A DNA stretch of 41,794 bases, taken from contig NZ_BOMN01000007.1 in the NCBI RefSeq assembly GCF_016862215.1, positions 1-41,794 of the forward strand, written 5' to 3'. The translations under genes and the position numbers were made by a program. Source of the stretch: Winogradskya humida (GTDB taxonomy: Bacteria > Actinomycetota > Actinomycetes > Mycobacteriales > Micromonosporaceae). The notes beneath the pieces are model-generated. The model saw nothing but the letters and a program-made list of their open reading frames with translations, made no database searches and was not told where the DNA came from. Positions 18,363-26,667 of this stretch are shown here, one piece after another; the first letter of the stretch is position 1, and every line of letters begins with the position of its first letter.

Positions 18363-19514
18363 CTAGCTGAGCTTGATCTCCTGCTGCGGCTTGAACGCGC
18401 CGCCGGTGATGTCGTAGGACCAGATGACGACCTTGCTCTTGTCAACGTCGCCGTTCTCGGCGAACTTCAGGTACTTCGAGACACCCTGCTTGTCGTAGGC
18501 GCGAACCCACTCCTGCAGCTCGGCGCGGGTCTTCTTGCCGGCCTTGTAACCCTCGAGGAGGATCGTCGCGCCGTCGTAGCCCTCTGCACCGTAGGAACCC
18601 GGCGCCTCGCCGTACTCCTTGGTGAAGTCGGCGGAGAACGTGCCACCGGCCTCAGCGGCGGGCAGACACGGGCAGGTCACGACCGCGCCGTCGGCGGCGG
18701 CACCGGCACCCTTGGGGAATCCGGGGTCGTACAGGCCGTCGAAGCCGAGGAACTTGGCGGTGACGCCGGCGGCGCGGGCCTGCTTGAGCAGCGGGGCAGC
18801 CTCGTTGGTGTAACCGCCGTACGCGATGACGTCAGCCTTCGCGGACTTGATCTTCGAGATCGTGGCGTCGAAGTTCTGCTGGTCCGTCTGGACCTTGTCG
18901 GAACCGGCGACGGTCGCGCCGAGACCGGCCTTGACCTTGTCGATGATGCCCACGCCGTAGGTCTGACCGTCGTCGATGACGAAGACCTTCTGGCCCTTGA
19001 GCACGTTCTTGATGTAGGTGACCGCGGCTTCACCCTGCGTGTCGTCGTTGCCGACCACGCGGAAGAAGTTCTTGTGGCCGAGCGTGGTGAGCTCGGCGGC
19101 GGTGGCCGACGGGCTGACCATCACGAGGCCGGCGGCGTCGTAGGTCGCCATGGTGGCCTTCGACTCACCGGAGAAGTGACCACCGATGACCGAGGTGAAC
19201 GACTGGTCCTGGGCCACCTGGTTCGCAATCGGGGTCGCCTGGTCGGCGTTGCCCTGAGTGTCGAAGTCCTGCATGGTGACCTTGCAGTCGGGGTTCGCCG
19301 CGTTGAACTGCTTGACGGCGAGCTTGGCCCCGTTCAGCGACGGGATGACCAGGCCGGCGTTGGGACCGGTGAAGGCGCCGAAGATGGCGATCTTGCCGCC
19401 GCAGGCGGCCGAATCCGTAGTGTCGTCGCTGCCGGCGTCCTGGCAAGCTGCCATGCCGAGCAGTGCCGCGGACAGACCCACGGCTCCGAGGGCCCGTACA
19501 AAGTTTCGCCTCAA
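18363..19514 (-). CDS. livK: Branched-chain amino acid type ABC transporter substrate-binding lipoprotein LivK
   Basis: A 383-residue type I periplasmic-binding fold protein. It has a signal peptide, MRRNFVRALGAVGLSAALLGMAAC, with lipidation Cys24. The binding fold begins KIAIFGAFTGPNAGLVIPSLNGAKLAV and includes VIGGHFSGESKAT, VMVSPSATAAELT, FFRVVGNDDTQGEAAVTYI and GAEGYDGATILLEG. The solute is probably Leu/Ile/Val or a related amino acid or urea-like compound; the HAAT family is broad. The TTG at 19512-19514 is chosen because it gives the complete signal peptide and AAAGGT lies about 9 nt upstream. It is the first gene of livKHMGF. Confidence 0.94.
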   Translation of the reverse strand: MRRNFVRALGAVGLSAALLGMAACQDAGSDDTTDSAACGGKIAIFGAFTGPNAGLVIPSLNGAKLAVKQFNAANPDCKVTMQDFDTQGNADQATPIANQVAQDQSFTSVIGGHFSGESKATMATYDAAGLVMVSPSATAAELTTLGHKNFFRVVGNDDTQGEAAVTYIKNVLKGQKVFVIDDGQTYGVGIIDKVKAGLGATVAGSDKVQTDQQNFDATISKIKSAKADVIAYGGYTNEAAPLLKQARAAGVTAKFLGFDGLYDPGFPKGAGAAADGAVVTCPCLPAAEAGGTFSADFTKEYGEAPGSYGAEGYDGATILLEGYKAGKKTRAELQEWVRAYDKQGVSKYLKFAENGDVDKSKVVIWSYDITGGAFKPQQEIKLS

Positions 19515-19748
19515 GGCTTATGACCTTTCATCCTGGTGCAGGCGGGGCGCCGCGGACAGAAGGTCATCACGTGCCGTCCCCGTCATGTCCGTACCGCATT
19601 GCCTGCTTACTGCTTGTGATGGCGGAGCGTACTTGCCCGGCATTACCTGCGTAAGCCGTAGAAGGCACACTTGCCAAACCGTTACGAAGCCCGGCGCGTT
19701 AGGCCTGGCCTGTCCTGCCCGAGTGGCCCATGCAACACGTTTCGGACG

Positions 19749-20924
19749 TTACCTGTCTGTTTCGTCCAGATAAATTAGTGCCTTTTGGGCATCGTCGGCG
19801 ATCAGCAGCACCCCGCCGGGTCCTACGGCGACGGCGGCGGCGCTGTCCGCCCCGGCGGCCACGCGGGCAGGCATCGCGACCGGCGACCAGGCTCTGCCAC
19901 CGTCGGGCGAGGACCAGAGGGAGTACGCGACCCCGTCCGAGGTGACGGCGGTGAGGACCCCATCGGCGTACGCCACGGATCTGACACCACCGCGACCACC
20001 CGGCGCGACGGCACCGAAGGCACCGGCCGGGACCCACGTCCGCTCCTGCAACCGCCACGCCCCGAACCGGCCACCGCGGACCCCGACGGCGACCGGCACG
20101 TCGGCGACGGCCACCCGCTGCAGTTCCTCGTAGTCCGGCGTCGGGTCAGCGGCGGAGACCGCCGTCCACGTCTTCCCGTCGGACGAGGTCCAGCCGGCGG
20201 CGTCCCGGTCGATGCGGCCGGTGGGCAGGTAGCCGCCGACGACCAGCCAGCCGGCGCCGGACGGGACACCGTCGAAGGCCCAGCTCTCCCCCGCCGCGGT
20301 GGAGGCGAGGCCGGGTGCGCGCTCGTGGATGTCGAACCGGGTGGCGTCCGCCGAGGTCCAGGCCGCGGCGCCGCTCATCCGGTTGCCGGTGATCAGCCAG
20401 CCCGCGGGGCCGGCGTCGAGCCGGGAGACGTTGACCGCCTGAGGGCCGCCGTACAGCTCGAAAGGCGCGGTGACCTCGCGCAGGGTGCCGGCTGCGGTCT
20501 CGTACCAGGAGCTGGTGCGGGGGTTGCCGTGCGCGCCGCCCACCTTCGCGCCGACCGCGGCCATCCGGCCGTCCCGGCAGGCCACCGATGACAGGATGTT
20601 CTGCTCGCCGTAGTACGTCTTCGCCTCGATCGCCAACGGCTTCCAGGACCGGCCGTCGGTGCTCGACCAGGCTGCCGGGCGGGTCGCTTCGACGCTGGTC
20701 GCCACCGCACCCACCGCGAACCAGTGCCCGGGGCAGAAGGTCACATCCCGCAGCACCGTACGGCCGGGAGCGCCCTGCGGCGCGGGAAGCTCGACGGCCC
20801 GCCAGGTGCGGCCGATCTCCGACGGCGAGGGCGGGGCCGGCGGATCGGCTGAGCACCCCGCCAGCCCGGCCGCCAGCAGCGCCGCCACACAACGGCGCAA
20901 AGCTGGACGGCCGGCCGAGGTCAC
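19749..20924 (-). CDS. Secreted lipoprotein with BNR/propeller-like repeats, unknown function
   Basis: A 391-residue predicted lipoprotein. The signal sequence runs to LAAGLAGC with lipidation Cys24. The mature part has repeated short SxDGxxW-type Asp-box motifs (WSSTDGRSWKPL, WTSADATRFD, WTSSDGKTWTAV, WSSPDGGRAWSPV), each followed by a hydrophobic strand. This is typical of a beta-propeller of the BNR/sialidase-like kind, without visible sialidase catalytic residues. The start is GTG at 20922-20924, which overlaps the response-regulator stop by 4 nt (GTGA). The two are therefore translationally coupled. It may be a surface ligand-binding or structural protein; no enzyme activity can be assigned. 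Confidence 0.82.
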   Translation of the reverse strand: MTSAGRPALRRCVAALLAAGLAGCSADPPAPPSPSEIGRTWRAVELPAPQGAPGRTVLRDVTFCPGHWFAVGAVATSVEATRPAAWSSTDGRSWKPLAIEAKTYYGEQNILSSVACRDGRMAAVGAKVGGAHGNPRTSSWYETAAGTLREVTAPFELYGGPQAVNVSRLDAGPAGWLITGNRMSGAAAWTSADATRFDIHERAPGLASTAAGESWAFDGVPSGAGWLVVGGYLPTGRIDRDAAGWTSSDGKTWTAVSAADPTPDYEELQRVAVADVPVAVGVRGGRFGAWRLQERTWVPAGAFGAVAPGGRGGVRSVAYADGVLTAVTSDGVAYSLWSSPDGGRAWSPVAMPARVAAGADSAAAVAVGPGGVLLIADDAQKALIYLDETDR

Positions 20925-21544
20925 TGGGGCGGCTGGACCTCAGCCGAAGGCTCCTGGCCCTCGGCGAGAATGCGGTCGGCGACCTCGCGCATGGTCATCC
21001 GGTGGTCCATCGCGGTGCGCTGGATCCACTTGAACGCCTGCGGCTCGGTCATCGAGAACTTCGTCATGAGCTCGCCCTTGGCCCGCTCGACCGATTTCCG
21101 CGTCTCGAGCCGGTCGGTGAGCCCGGCCACCTCGGTCTCGAGGGCGGAGATCTCCGAATACCGGGAGAGGGCGATCTCGATCGCCGGCACCAGGTCGGAC
21201 TTCTGGAACGGCTTGACGAGGTAGGCCATCGCCCCGGCTGCCCGGGCGCGTTCGACCAGATCGCGCTGGCTGAAGGCGGTGAGGATCACCACGGGGGCGA
21301 TCCGCCCGCCGGCGATCCGTTCGGCGGCCGCGAGACCGTCCATGATCGGCATCTTGATGTCGAGGATGACCAGGTCCGGGATGAGATCCTCGGCCAGGCG
21401 CACCGCGGTCTCGCCGTCGCCGGCCTCACCGACGACGTCATAGCCCTCCTCGACCAGCATCTCGGCCAGGTCGAGCCGGATCAGAGCCTCGTCCTCGGCG
21501 ATCAACACCCGCCTGCGCTCGGCACTCGCCTGCGTGTCGGCCAC
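20921..21544 (-). CDS. pdtaR: ANTAR-domain response regulator (PdtaR-like antiterminator)
   Basis: A 207-residue two-domain regulator. The receiver domain (12-130) has acidic pair E17-D18, phospho-acceptor D62 in VILDIKMPIMDG, T in VVILTAFSQRD and K in YLVKPFQKSD. The ANTAR RNA-binding helical domain (about 143-200) has LETRKSVERAKGELMTKFSMTEPQAFKWIQRTAMDHRMTMREVADRIL. The arrangement equals mycobacterial PdtaR, which binds paired hairpins to prevent termination when phosphorylated by histidine kinase PdtaS. No kinase is in the window. The GTG at 21542-21544 has GGAG 5-6 nt upstream. An inverted repeat (21577-21598) lies in its promoter region. Confidence 0.93.
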   Translation of the reverse strand: MADTQASAERRRVLIAEDEALIRLDLAEMLVEEGYDVVGEAGDGETAVRLAEDLIPDLVILDIKMPIMDGLAAAERIAGGRIAPVVILTAFSQRDLVERARAAGAMAYLVKPFQKSDLVPAIEIALSRYSEISALETEVAGLTDRLETRKSVERAKGELMTKFSMTEPQAFKWIQRTAMDHRMTMREVADRILAEGQEPSAEVQPPQ

Positions 21545-21576
21545 GAAACTCCTACCCCCAACACTCCCGAAGTCGC

Positions 21577-21598
21577 GACACCCGGGTATCTGGGTGTC
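21577..21598. promoter_or_regulatory. Inverted repeat upstream of the ANTAR response regulator
   Basis: GACACCC (21577-21583), 8 nt, GGGTGTC (21592-21598). It begins 33 bp from the response-regulator start and lies between that gene and tRNA-Leu. It could be an operator or a leader hairpin; an ANTAR target would need two tandem hairpins with hexaloops, which I do not see clearly. Confidence 0.4.
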
Positions 21599-21671
21599 AC
21601 CCCCGACAGCGTAGTAGGTAGTGTGTGTCCTGCTCGTATCGCCGTGACCTTGGTCGCGGTGAGTCGTGCGC

Positions 21672-21754
21672 GCCGGGGTGGAGGAATGGCAGACTCGGGG
21701 CACTCAAAATGCTCTGTCCGAAAGGGCGTGCGGGTTCGAATCCCGCCCTCGGCA
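21672..21754 (+). tRNA. tRNA-Leu (CAA)
   Basis: An 83-nt class II tRNA. The acceptor stem is GCCGGGG/CCTCGGC with one G-U pair. The D arm lies in TGGAGGAATGGCAGACTC. The anticodon stem GGGCA/TGCTC closes loop CTCAAAA, giving anticodon CAA for TTG codons. The long variable arm follows, then T arm GCGGGTTCGAATCCCGC and discriminator A at 21754. The 3' CCA is not encoded. Confidence 0.96.
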
Positions 21755-21771
21755 CTTCTGTACGACGTCGC

Positions 21772-21803
21772 ACCCCCGGGTCCATCCCGGGGGTCGATTT
21801 TTT
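21772..21803 (+). terminator. Rho-independent terminator of tRNA-Leu
   Basis: A 9-bp stem ACCCCCGGG/CCCGGGGGT has a 5-nt loop and is followed after CGA by TTTTTT (21798-21803). This is the only classical U-tract terminator I see in the window. Confidence 0.93.
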
Positions 21804-22089
21804 ATCGGTACGCCCGAACGCGCTGACCTGCCGCAACAGCCAGCAGGAGAACGTCCGCGACGACGCGCGCCGCCAAGCTCGAAATCGTTGATCAATTGCA
21901 CGCAGAGCGACCGGCCCGCATTTCCCCGTGACTTTTCCCCACGATCGGGTGACGTGTGCCGGAACGCGTGACGGTGCGCCAAAAACGATCATGGGCCCCG
22001 GGCGCGCCGACCGCGGGTTTTTCCGGAAAGACCGGTTTGCCGGACCCGGCTGGTGTTGTCATGGCAGTACCAGCACCGCGGGAGGCGCC

Positions 22090-23238
22090 ATGTTGTGGTC
22101 CGGCTCATCCCCCATGACCGTCGTGCGTGACGGGATGTGGGGCTTTCTGCTCTTTTCCGGAGTGGCCTGGCTGGCGGTCGCCTGGAGCGTGCTGCGGCTC
22201 GAACCCGCCGACGTCGCCGAGGTGGCCGGGCCGGTCATCCTGTTCGCGGCGCTCACCGAGGCCGTCCGGGCACTCGCAGGGACGCGTACGTGGTGGCTGA
22301 ACCTCGGCATGGCCGCGCTGTTCGCCGCGACCGGGGGTGTGCTCCTCGCCGACAGCAGCAACACGTGGACCACGCCGGCGGCGCTGATCGGCTGGTACCT
22401 CATGGTGCGCGGGGCCGCCGACCTGGCGATCGCGATGATGACCCGGGAGAACGACCGGATCTGGGGACTGCTCACGGTGGTCGGGGTGCTGGAGGTCGGG
22501 CTGGGGTTCTACGGCGCGAGCTCGTTTGCGCGTACGGCTGAGATCGTGGTCGTGATTCTCGGCGGCGCAGCCGCGATCCGGGGTGTTGCCGACCTGGTGG
22601 CCTCGCTGAGGTTGCGGGAGGCAACGGCCGGGACGCGCGCGCAGCGGCTGCTGGAGCTCCCGGAGGAGCGCGCGCTCGGCGTTGCCGGTTACACGGCGGG
22701 CCTGGGCGATTACAACGAGGCACCCGTGCGGGGTCCGGCTCCGAGGCACGCCGCGGCCACCACCCACCGCACGTCGGCCGCGGGCATGGCGGATCTGTCC
22801 AGGCCGTCTCATTCAACAAATCCTGTGGGTACGCCCACAGCGGGCTTCTCCGGCGCCGTAAGCGACGGTACGCCGGGCACCTTCCACGACGAGGTGCTGC
22901 GGACCACCGCGGATCTGGACACCATGCTCGCGCTCGCCGGAGTGACCGGGTCCCCCACGGCGGGAGTGGCCGCCCAGGCCGCCGCCGACCAGGCCCAGCA
23001 GGTACGCGTCCCCGACACCGCCGAGGGCGCCGAACTGCCCGATCCCGCCCTCGCGGCGTCGACGGAGGCCTCGGCACAGGCAGCGGCGATCGCGGCGGCC
23101 AACGCCTCGGAGGAACCGCAGCGCTACGCCGACAACTCGCAGCTGCCGTTGCTGGACCCCACGTCACACGCGGCCCGGGCCGCGATGCCCGGCATGGACG
23201 ACACCTCGATCATCACGCGCGGCCGCCTGCTGGACTGA
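22090..23238 (+). CDS. HdeD/DUF308-like membrane protein with long disordered C-terminal tail
   Basis: A 382-residue protein. The first about 180 residues form six closely spaced hydrophobic helices (MWGFLLFSGVAWLAVAW, VAGPVILFAALTEAVRAL, LNLGMAALFAATGGVLL, AALIGWYLMVRGAADLAIAMM, LLTVVGVLEVGLGFY, IVVVILGGAAAIRGVADLVASL). The helix pairs and the WYLMVRGAADL/AAIRGVADL repeats match the HdeD/DUF308 pattern. HdeD relates to acid resistance in E. coli; the function here is unknown. The last about 200 residues are Ala/Thr/Pro/Gln-rich and hydrophilic, ending DDTSIITRGRLLD, and look disordered. The ATG at 22090 has GGGAGGC 4 nt upstream; the upstream open extension is not coding-like. Confidence 0.82.
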   Translation: MLWSGSSPMTVVRDGMWGFLLFSGVAWLAVAWSVLRLEPADVAEVAGPVILFAALTEAVRALAGTRTWWLNLGMAALFAATGGVLLADSSNTWTTPAALIGWYLMVRGAADLAIAMMTRENDRIWGLLTVVGVLEVGLGFYGASSFARTAEIVVVILGGAAAIRGVADLVASLRLREATAGTRAQRLLELPEERALGVAGYTAGLGDYNEAPVRGPAPRHAAATTHRTSAAGMADLSRPSHSTNPVGTPTAGFSGAVSDGTPGTFHDEVLRTTADLDTMLALAGVTGSPTAGVAAQAAADQAQQVRVPDTAEGAELPDPALAASTEASAQAAAIAAANASEEPQRYADNSQLPLLDPTSHAARAAMPGMDDTSIITRGRLLD

Positions 23239-23296
23239 CCCGCCTCGCCGGGCGCGGGGCCCGCAAGCCGGCCAGTCGCCGGGCTGGGGATCCCGC

Positions 23297-23323
23297 ACCG
23301 GCGGGGTCTTCCGTGCCGCCGGT
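23297..23323. terminator. Candidate hairpin between convergent DUF308 gene and tesB
   Basis: ACCGGCGG (23297-23304) pairs with CCGCCGGT (23316-23323) across 11 nt. It touches the tesB stop codon. No U tract is present, so this is modest evidence. Confidence 0.4.
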
Positions 23324-24201
23324 CAGGCCCCGACCCGCCGGAGCAGGCCCTCCTGGACGGCGCTGGCGATGTGGGTGCCGTCGCGGGTGAACATGCGCCC
23401 GCTGGCCAGGCCACGGCTGCCCGACGCGGACGGGCTCGTGCAGTCGTACAGGAACCATTCGTCCGCGCGGAACGGGCGGTGCAGCCACAGCGCGTGGTCG
23501 AGGCTGGCGCCGATAACGCCGCCCGGGCCCCACACCTCGCCGTGCACGGACAGGACCGAATCGAGCAGCGAGAGGTCCGACGCGTACGTCAGCGCGCAGG
23601 CATGGATGAGCGGGTCGTCCGGCAGTTTGCCGTTGATCCGCATCCAGACGCGCTGCTCGGAGGCCGCCGCCCGGTCGCCCGGCGGGACCCAGCCGGGCGT
23701 GCCCAGATAGCGGACGTCGATCGCCTGCGGGGAGGCGTTGAACGACGACCGCCGCTCCGGATAGCGCTCCAGCCAGTCGCCCATCGTCGGGGTGTCCTCG
23801 GGGCCCGGCACGTCGACCGGTGCCGGTGTGTGGTGGTCGAGACCCGCCTCGGTCACCTGGAACGACGCCGACATGAAGAAGATCGTCCGGCCGTGCTGCT
23901 GGGCCGTCGAGCGGCGCACCGAGAACGAGCGGCCGTCGCGGATCGTCTCCACGGTGAAGTCGATCGGGACGGTGGGGTCGCCGGGGCGCACGAAGTAGCC
24001 GTGCAGGCTGTGCACCGAGCGGGCCGGATCCACCGTGCGTCCGGCCGCCACGAGCGCCTGACCCGCGACCTGGCCGCCGAAGACCCGCTGCGCTCCCACC
24101 TGTGGGCTCTCGCCCTGGAAGCGGTCCTGGTCCAGCTGCTTGAGGTCGAGGACCTCGAGCAGCTGGTCGACGGCGGCCTGCCCGGAGAGGGGCACGGTCA
24201 C
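23323..24201 (-). CDS. tesB: Acyl-CoA thioesterase II
   Basis: A 292-residue double hot-dog thioesterase that hydrolyses medium to long acyl-CoA to free acid and CoA. The N-terminal hot-dog has QRVFGGQVAGQALVAAGRTV and SVHSLHGYFVRPGDPTVPIDFTVETIRDGRSFSVRRSTAQQ. The C-terminal hot-dog has HACALTYASDLSLLDSVL, GGVIGASLDHALWLHRPFRADEWFLYDCTSPSASGSRGLASGRMFTRDG. The Asp/Thr/Gln-type catalytic positions (ASD and SASGSRG region) are present. The GTG at 24199-24201 overlaps the pyk stop by 4 nt (GTGA), so it is co-translated with pyk. Confidence 0.94.
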   Translation of the reverse strand: MTVPLSGQAAVDQLLEVLDLKQLDQDRFQGESPQVGAQRVFGGQVAGQALVAAGRTVDPARSVHSLHGYFVRPGDPTVPIDFTVETIRDGRSFSVRRSTAQQHGRTIFFMSASFQVTEAGLDHHTPAPVDVPGPEDTPTMGDWLERYPERRSSFNASPQAIDVRYLGTPGWVPPGDRAAASEQRVWMRINGKLPDDPLIHACALTYASDLSLLDSVLSVHGEVWGPGGVIGASLDHALWLHRPFRADEWFLYDCTSPSASGSRGLASGRMFTRDGTHIASAVQEGLLRRVGA

Positions 24202-25634
24202 ACGGTGCTCGGGTCGACGAGCGAGCCGAGCTGGTGGACCCGCAGGGTGTTGGTCGAGCCGGGGGCGTTCGGCGGGCTGCCGGCCACGACCACGACGTAC
24301 TCACCGGGCTTGGCCAGACCGAGGCCGAGCATGGCCTGGTCGACCTGGCGGAACATGTCGTCGGTGTGCTGGACGAAGTCCGTCAGGAACGTCTCGACAC
24401 CCCAGGAGAGCGCGAGCTGGTCGCGGACCTCGGGGACGGGCGTGAAGGCGAGCAGCGGGAGCTCGCTGTGCAGCCGGCTGAGACGCCGGACGGTGTCACC
24501 GGTCTGCGAGAACGCGACGAGTGCCTTGGCGCCGATGTTCAGCGCGATGCGGGCCGCCGCCACGGTCAGCGCGCCGCTGTGGGTGCGCGGGTCGTGCTGC
24601 AGGATCGGGACGCCGAAGTCGCCACCCTCGGTCGTGGTGACGATCTTGGCCATGGTGCTGACCGTCAGCACGGGGTACTTACCGACCGAGGTCTCGCCGG
24701 AGAGCATGACGGCGTCCGCACCGTCGAGCACGGCGTTGGCGACGTCGGAGGCCTCGGCCCGGGTCGGGCGGGAATTCTCGATCATCGAGTCGAGCATCTG
24801 GGTGGCGACGATGACCGGCTTGGCGTTCTCGCGGCACAGCTGCACCGCGCGCTTCTGCACGAGCGGCACCTGGTCGAGCGGGAGCTCCACACCGAGGTCA
24901 CCACGGGCCACCATGACACCGTCGAACGCCAGCACGATCGCCTCGAGGTGGTCGACCGCCTCGGGCTTCTCGACCTTGGCGATGACCGGGACGGTGCGCC
25001 CCTCCTCGGTCATGATCTCCTGGACGAGCTTCATGTCGTCGGGCGAGCGCACGAAGGAGAGCGCGATCAGGTCGACGCCGAGGCCCAGCGCGAACCGCAG
25101 GTCCGCCTCGTCCTTGTCGCTCATCGCCGGGACGCTCACCGCGACGTTCGGCAGCGAGACACCCTTGTTGTTGGAGACCGGGCCGCCCTCGGTGACCAGG
25201 CAGCGGATGTCGTTGCCGTCGACGGCGGAGACCTCGATCGCCACCTTGCCGTCGTCGATCAGGAGGCGGTCACCGACCTTGACCTCCTGCGGCAGCTTCT
25301 TGTAGGTGCACGAGACGCGGTCCGGGGTGCCGAGGATGTCGTCGCTCGTGATGGTGACGCTGTCACCGGTGGCCCACACGTGCGGCCCGTTGGCGAACTT
25401 CCCGAGCCGGATCTTCGGACCCTGCAGGTCGGCGAGGACCGCGACGGCCCGGCCGGTCTGCTTCGCGGCGGCGCGGATCAGCTCGTAGATCTTCTGGTGA
25501 TCCTCGTGGCTGCCGTGGCTGAAGTTCATACGGGCCACATCCATGCCCGCCTCGACCAGGCCGAGCATGCGCTCGGGGGAGGCGGTTGCGGGACCCATGG
25601 TGCAAACGATCTTGGCGCGGCGTGTCACAGCCAT
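24198..25634 (-). CDS. pyk: Pyruvate kinase
   Basis: The final glycolytic step, PEP + ADP to pyruvate + ATP. The 478-residue protein starts [23 protein letters not shown] and has MNFSHGS (K+ and phosphate site), [13 protein letters not shown] (catalytic Lys), [13 protein letters not shown] (metal site), [43 protein letters not shown], and a C-terminal allosteric domain ([26 protein letters not shown]). Length is normal for actinobacterial enzymes. The ATG at 25632-25634 has a weak GAGAGA about 10 nt upstream. It forms an operon with tesB. Confidence 0.97.
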   Translation of the reverse strand: MAVTRRAKIVCTMGPATASPERMLGLVEAGMDVARMNFSHGSHEDHQKIYELIRAAAKQTGRAVAVLADLQGPKIRLGKFANGPHVWATGDSVTITSDDILGTPDRVSCTYKKLPQEVKVGDRLLIDDGKVAIEVSAVDGNDIRCLVTEGGPVSNNKGVSLPNVAVSVPAMSDKDEADLRFALGLGVDLIALSFVRSPDDMKLVQEIMTEEGRTVPVIAKVEKPEAVDHLEAIVLAFDGVMVARGDLGVELPLDQVPLVQKRAVQLCRENAKPVIVATQMLDSMIENSRPTRAEASDVANAVLDGADAVMLSGETSVGKYPVLTVSTMAKIVTTTEGGDFGVPILQHDPRTHSGALTVAAARIALNIGAKALVAFSQTGDTVRRLSRLHSELPLLAFTPVPEVRDQLALSWGVETFLTDFVQHTDDMFRQVDQAMLGLGLAKPGEYVVVVAGSPPNAPGSTNTLRVHQLGSLVDPSTV

Positions 25635-25846
25635 CAGGCTAATCTCTCTTTCGGGCGGGCCTGCCGGCCGACCCCCGTCAGGATGGTGAAATGCGGGTGG
25701 CCGAACCCCGCGCCCGCAAGCGGCGGGGTGCGGGCGTCAGCGACCGCGATACGGCCTCAGCTTATCGCCCGGCCCCCCTGTGACGGCGGCGACTGCCATC
25801 CCTCACCCTCAGCAATCACGTCATCCGCATTTCAGGCCCATGGTGC

Positions 25847-26656
25847 TCAGTCGGCGCAGGCGAAGGGCTGAATACTGGCGGGGCTGTGTGCGCGGTACTG
25901 GTCCATGGGCATGTCGGGGAGGTTCTTGGCCAGGAAGGACTGCCAGAGGCCCGAGGTGATGAAGTCGCTCAACTCGGCGGAGAGCTGGTCGCACCACTTC
26001 TTGTGTCCCTTGGGCAGGCCTATGCCGTAGTACTCGAGGCCGCCGATCCGATCGTCCAGCACCTTGTACTTACCGGGTTCGGCGGCGCTCAGGCCGTACA
26101 GGATGAGGTCGTCGGTACTGATGCTCTGGACCGTGCCCGCGTGCAACTCGTCAAGGCAGTCGGTGATGGTCGGTCGGGCGTGGTAAGAGGTGTAGCCGTT
26201 CTGAGTCAGCTGCGATTCGCTGGTCGAACCCGCCATGGTGCAGATCGTCATCGCGTGGGTGTCGCCCGCGACGAGCTTGGCGGCGTCGCCCGTGCGGACC
26301 AGGAGGGCCTGCTGGGCGACCATGTACGGGCCGGCGAAGTCGATCAGCTTCCGCCGTTCGTCGGTTGCCGAGTAGGTGGCGGTGACGATGTCCACGGTGC
26401 CGTCGCGAAGCAACTTTTCACGGCTCTGGGTGAGGGTGTCGAAGGGCCGGATCTTGAAGCCGGCCTGGTTGCCCAGCCAGCGGGCAAGGTCGTAGTCGAA
26501 GCCGCTCCAGTCGCCGCCGCGGGAGAGTCCCCAGCCGGGTATGTCGCTGTTCAGGCTCACGGTCCGGGGGGCGTCGCCGAGCTGGCTGTCGCCGCAGGCG
26601 ACGACGAGGACCAGGGTGAGGAAGGCTGCCACGGCTGCCTTGACGCGCTTTCTCAT
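25847..26656 (-). CDS. Orphan family-3 solute-binding lipoprotein
   Basis: A 269-residue predicted lipoprotein. The signal sequence ends LVLVVAC with lipidation Cys21. The SBP_bac_3 fold has TVSLNSDIPGWGLSRGGDWSGFDYDLARWLGNQAGFKIRPFDTLTQSREKLLRDGTVDIVTATYSATDERRKLIDFAGPYMVAQQALLVR, then TICTMAGSTSESQL, TITDCLDELHAGTVQSISTDDLILYG and YYGIGLPKGHKKW. This is typical of polar amino acid binding proteins. Several extra Cys suggest disulfides. There is no permease or ATPase nearby, and it follows a membrane-protein gene by 11 nt, so it more likely acts as a sensor or signalling partner than in import. The ATG at 26654-26656 gives the full signal peptide. Confidence 0.87.
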   Translation of the reverse strand: MRKRVKAAVAAFLTLVLVVACGDSQLGDAPRTVSLNSDIPGWGLSRGGDWSGFDYDLARWLGNQAGFKIRPFDTLTQSREKLLRDGTVDIVTATYSATDERRKLIDFAGPYMVAQQALLVRTGDAAKLVAGDTHAMTICTMAGSTSESQLTQNGYTSYHARPTITDCLDELHAGTVQSISTDDLILYGLSAAEPGKYKVLDDRIGGLEYYGIGLPKGHKKWCDQLSAELSDFITSGLWQSFLAKNLPDMPMDQYRAHSPASIQPFACAD

Positions 26657-26667
26657 GGTGATCTCTC

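Noticed and set aside
21597..21630. Plus-strand GTGTCACCC...GTAGTAGGT as a third PafBC-like promoter
   Set aside because: The spacing to the TA-rich element is off by one, the -10 lacks the final T, and the downstream gene is a tRNA.
25847..26656. Family-3 binding lipoprotein as part of an ABC importer
   Set aside because: No permease or ATPase gene is near. The only importer in the window is the complete liv operon with its own binding protein.
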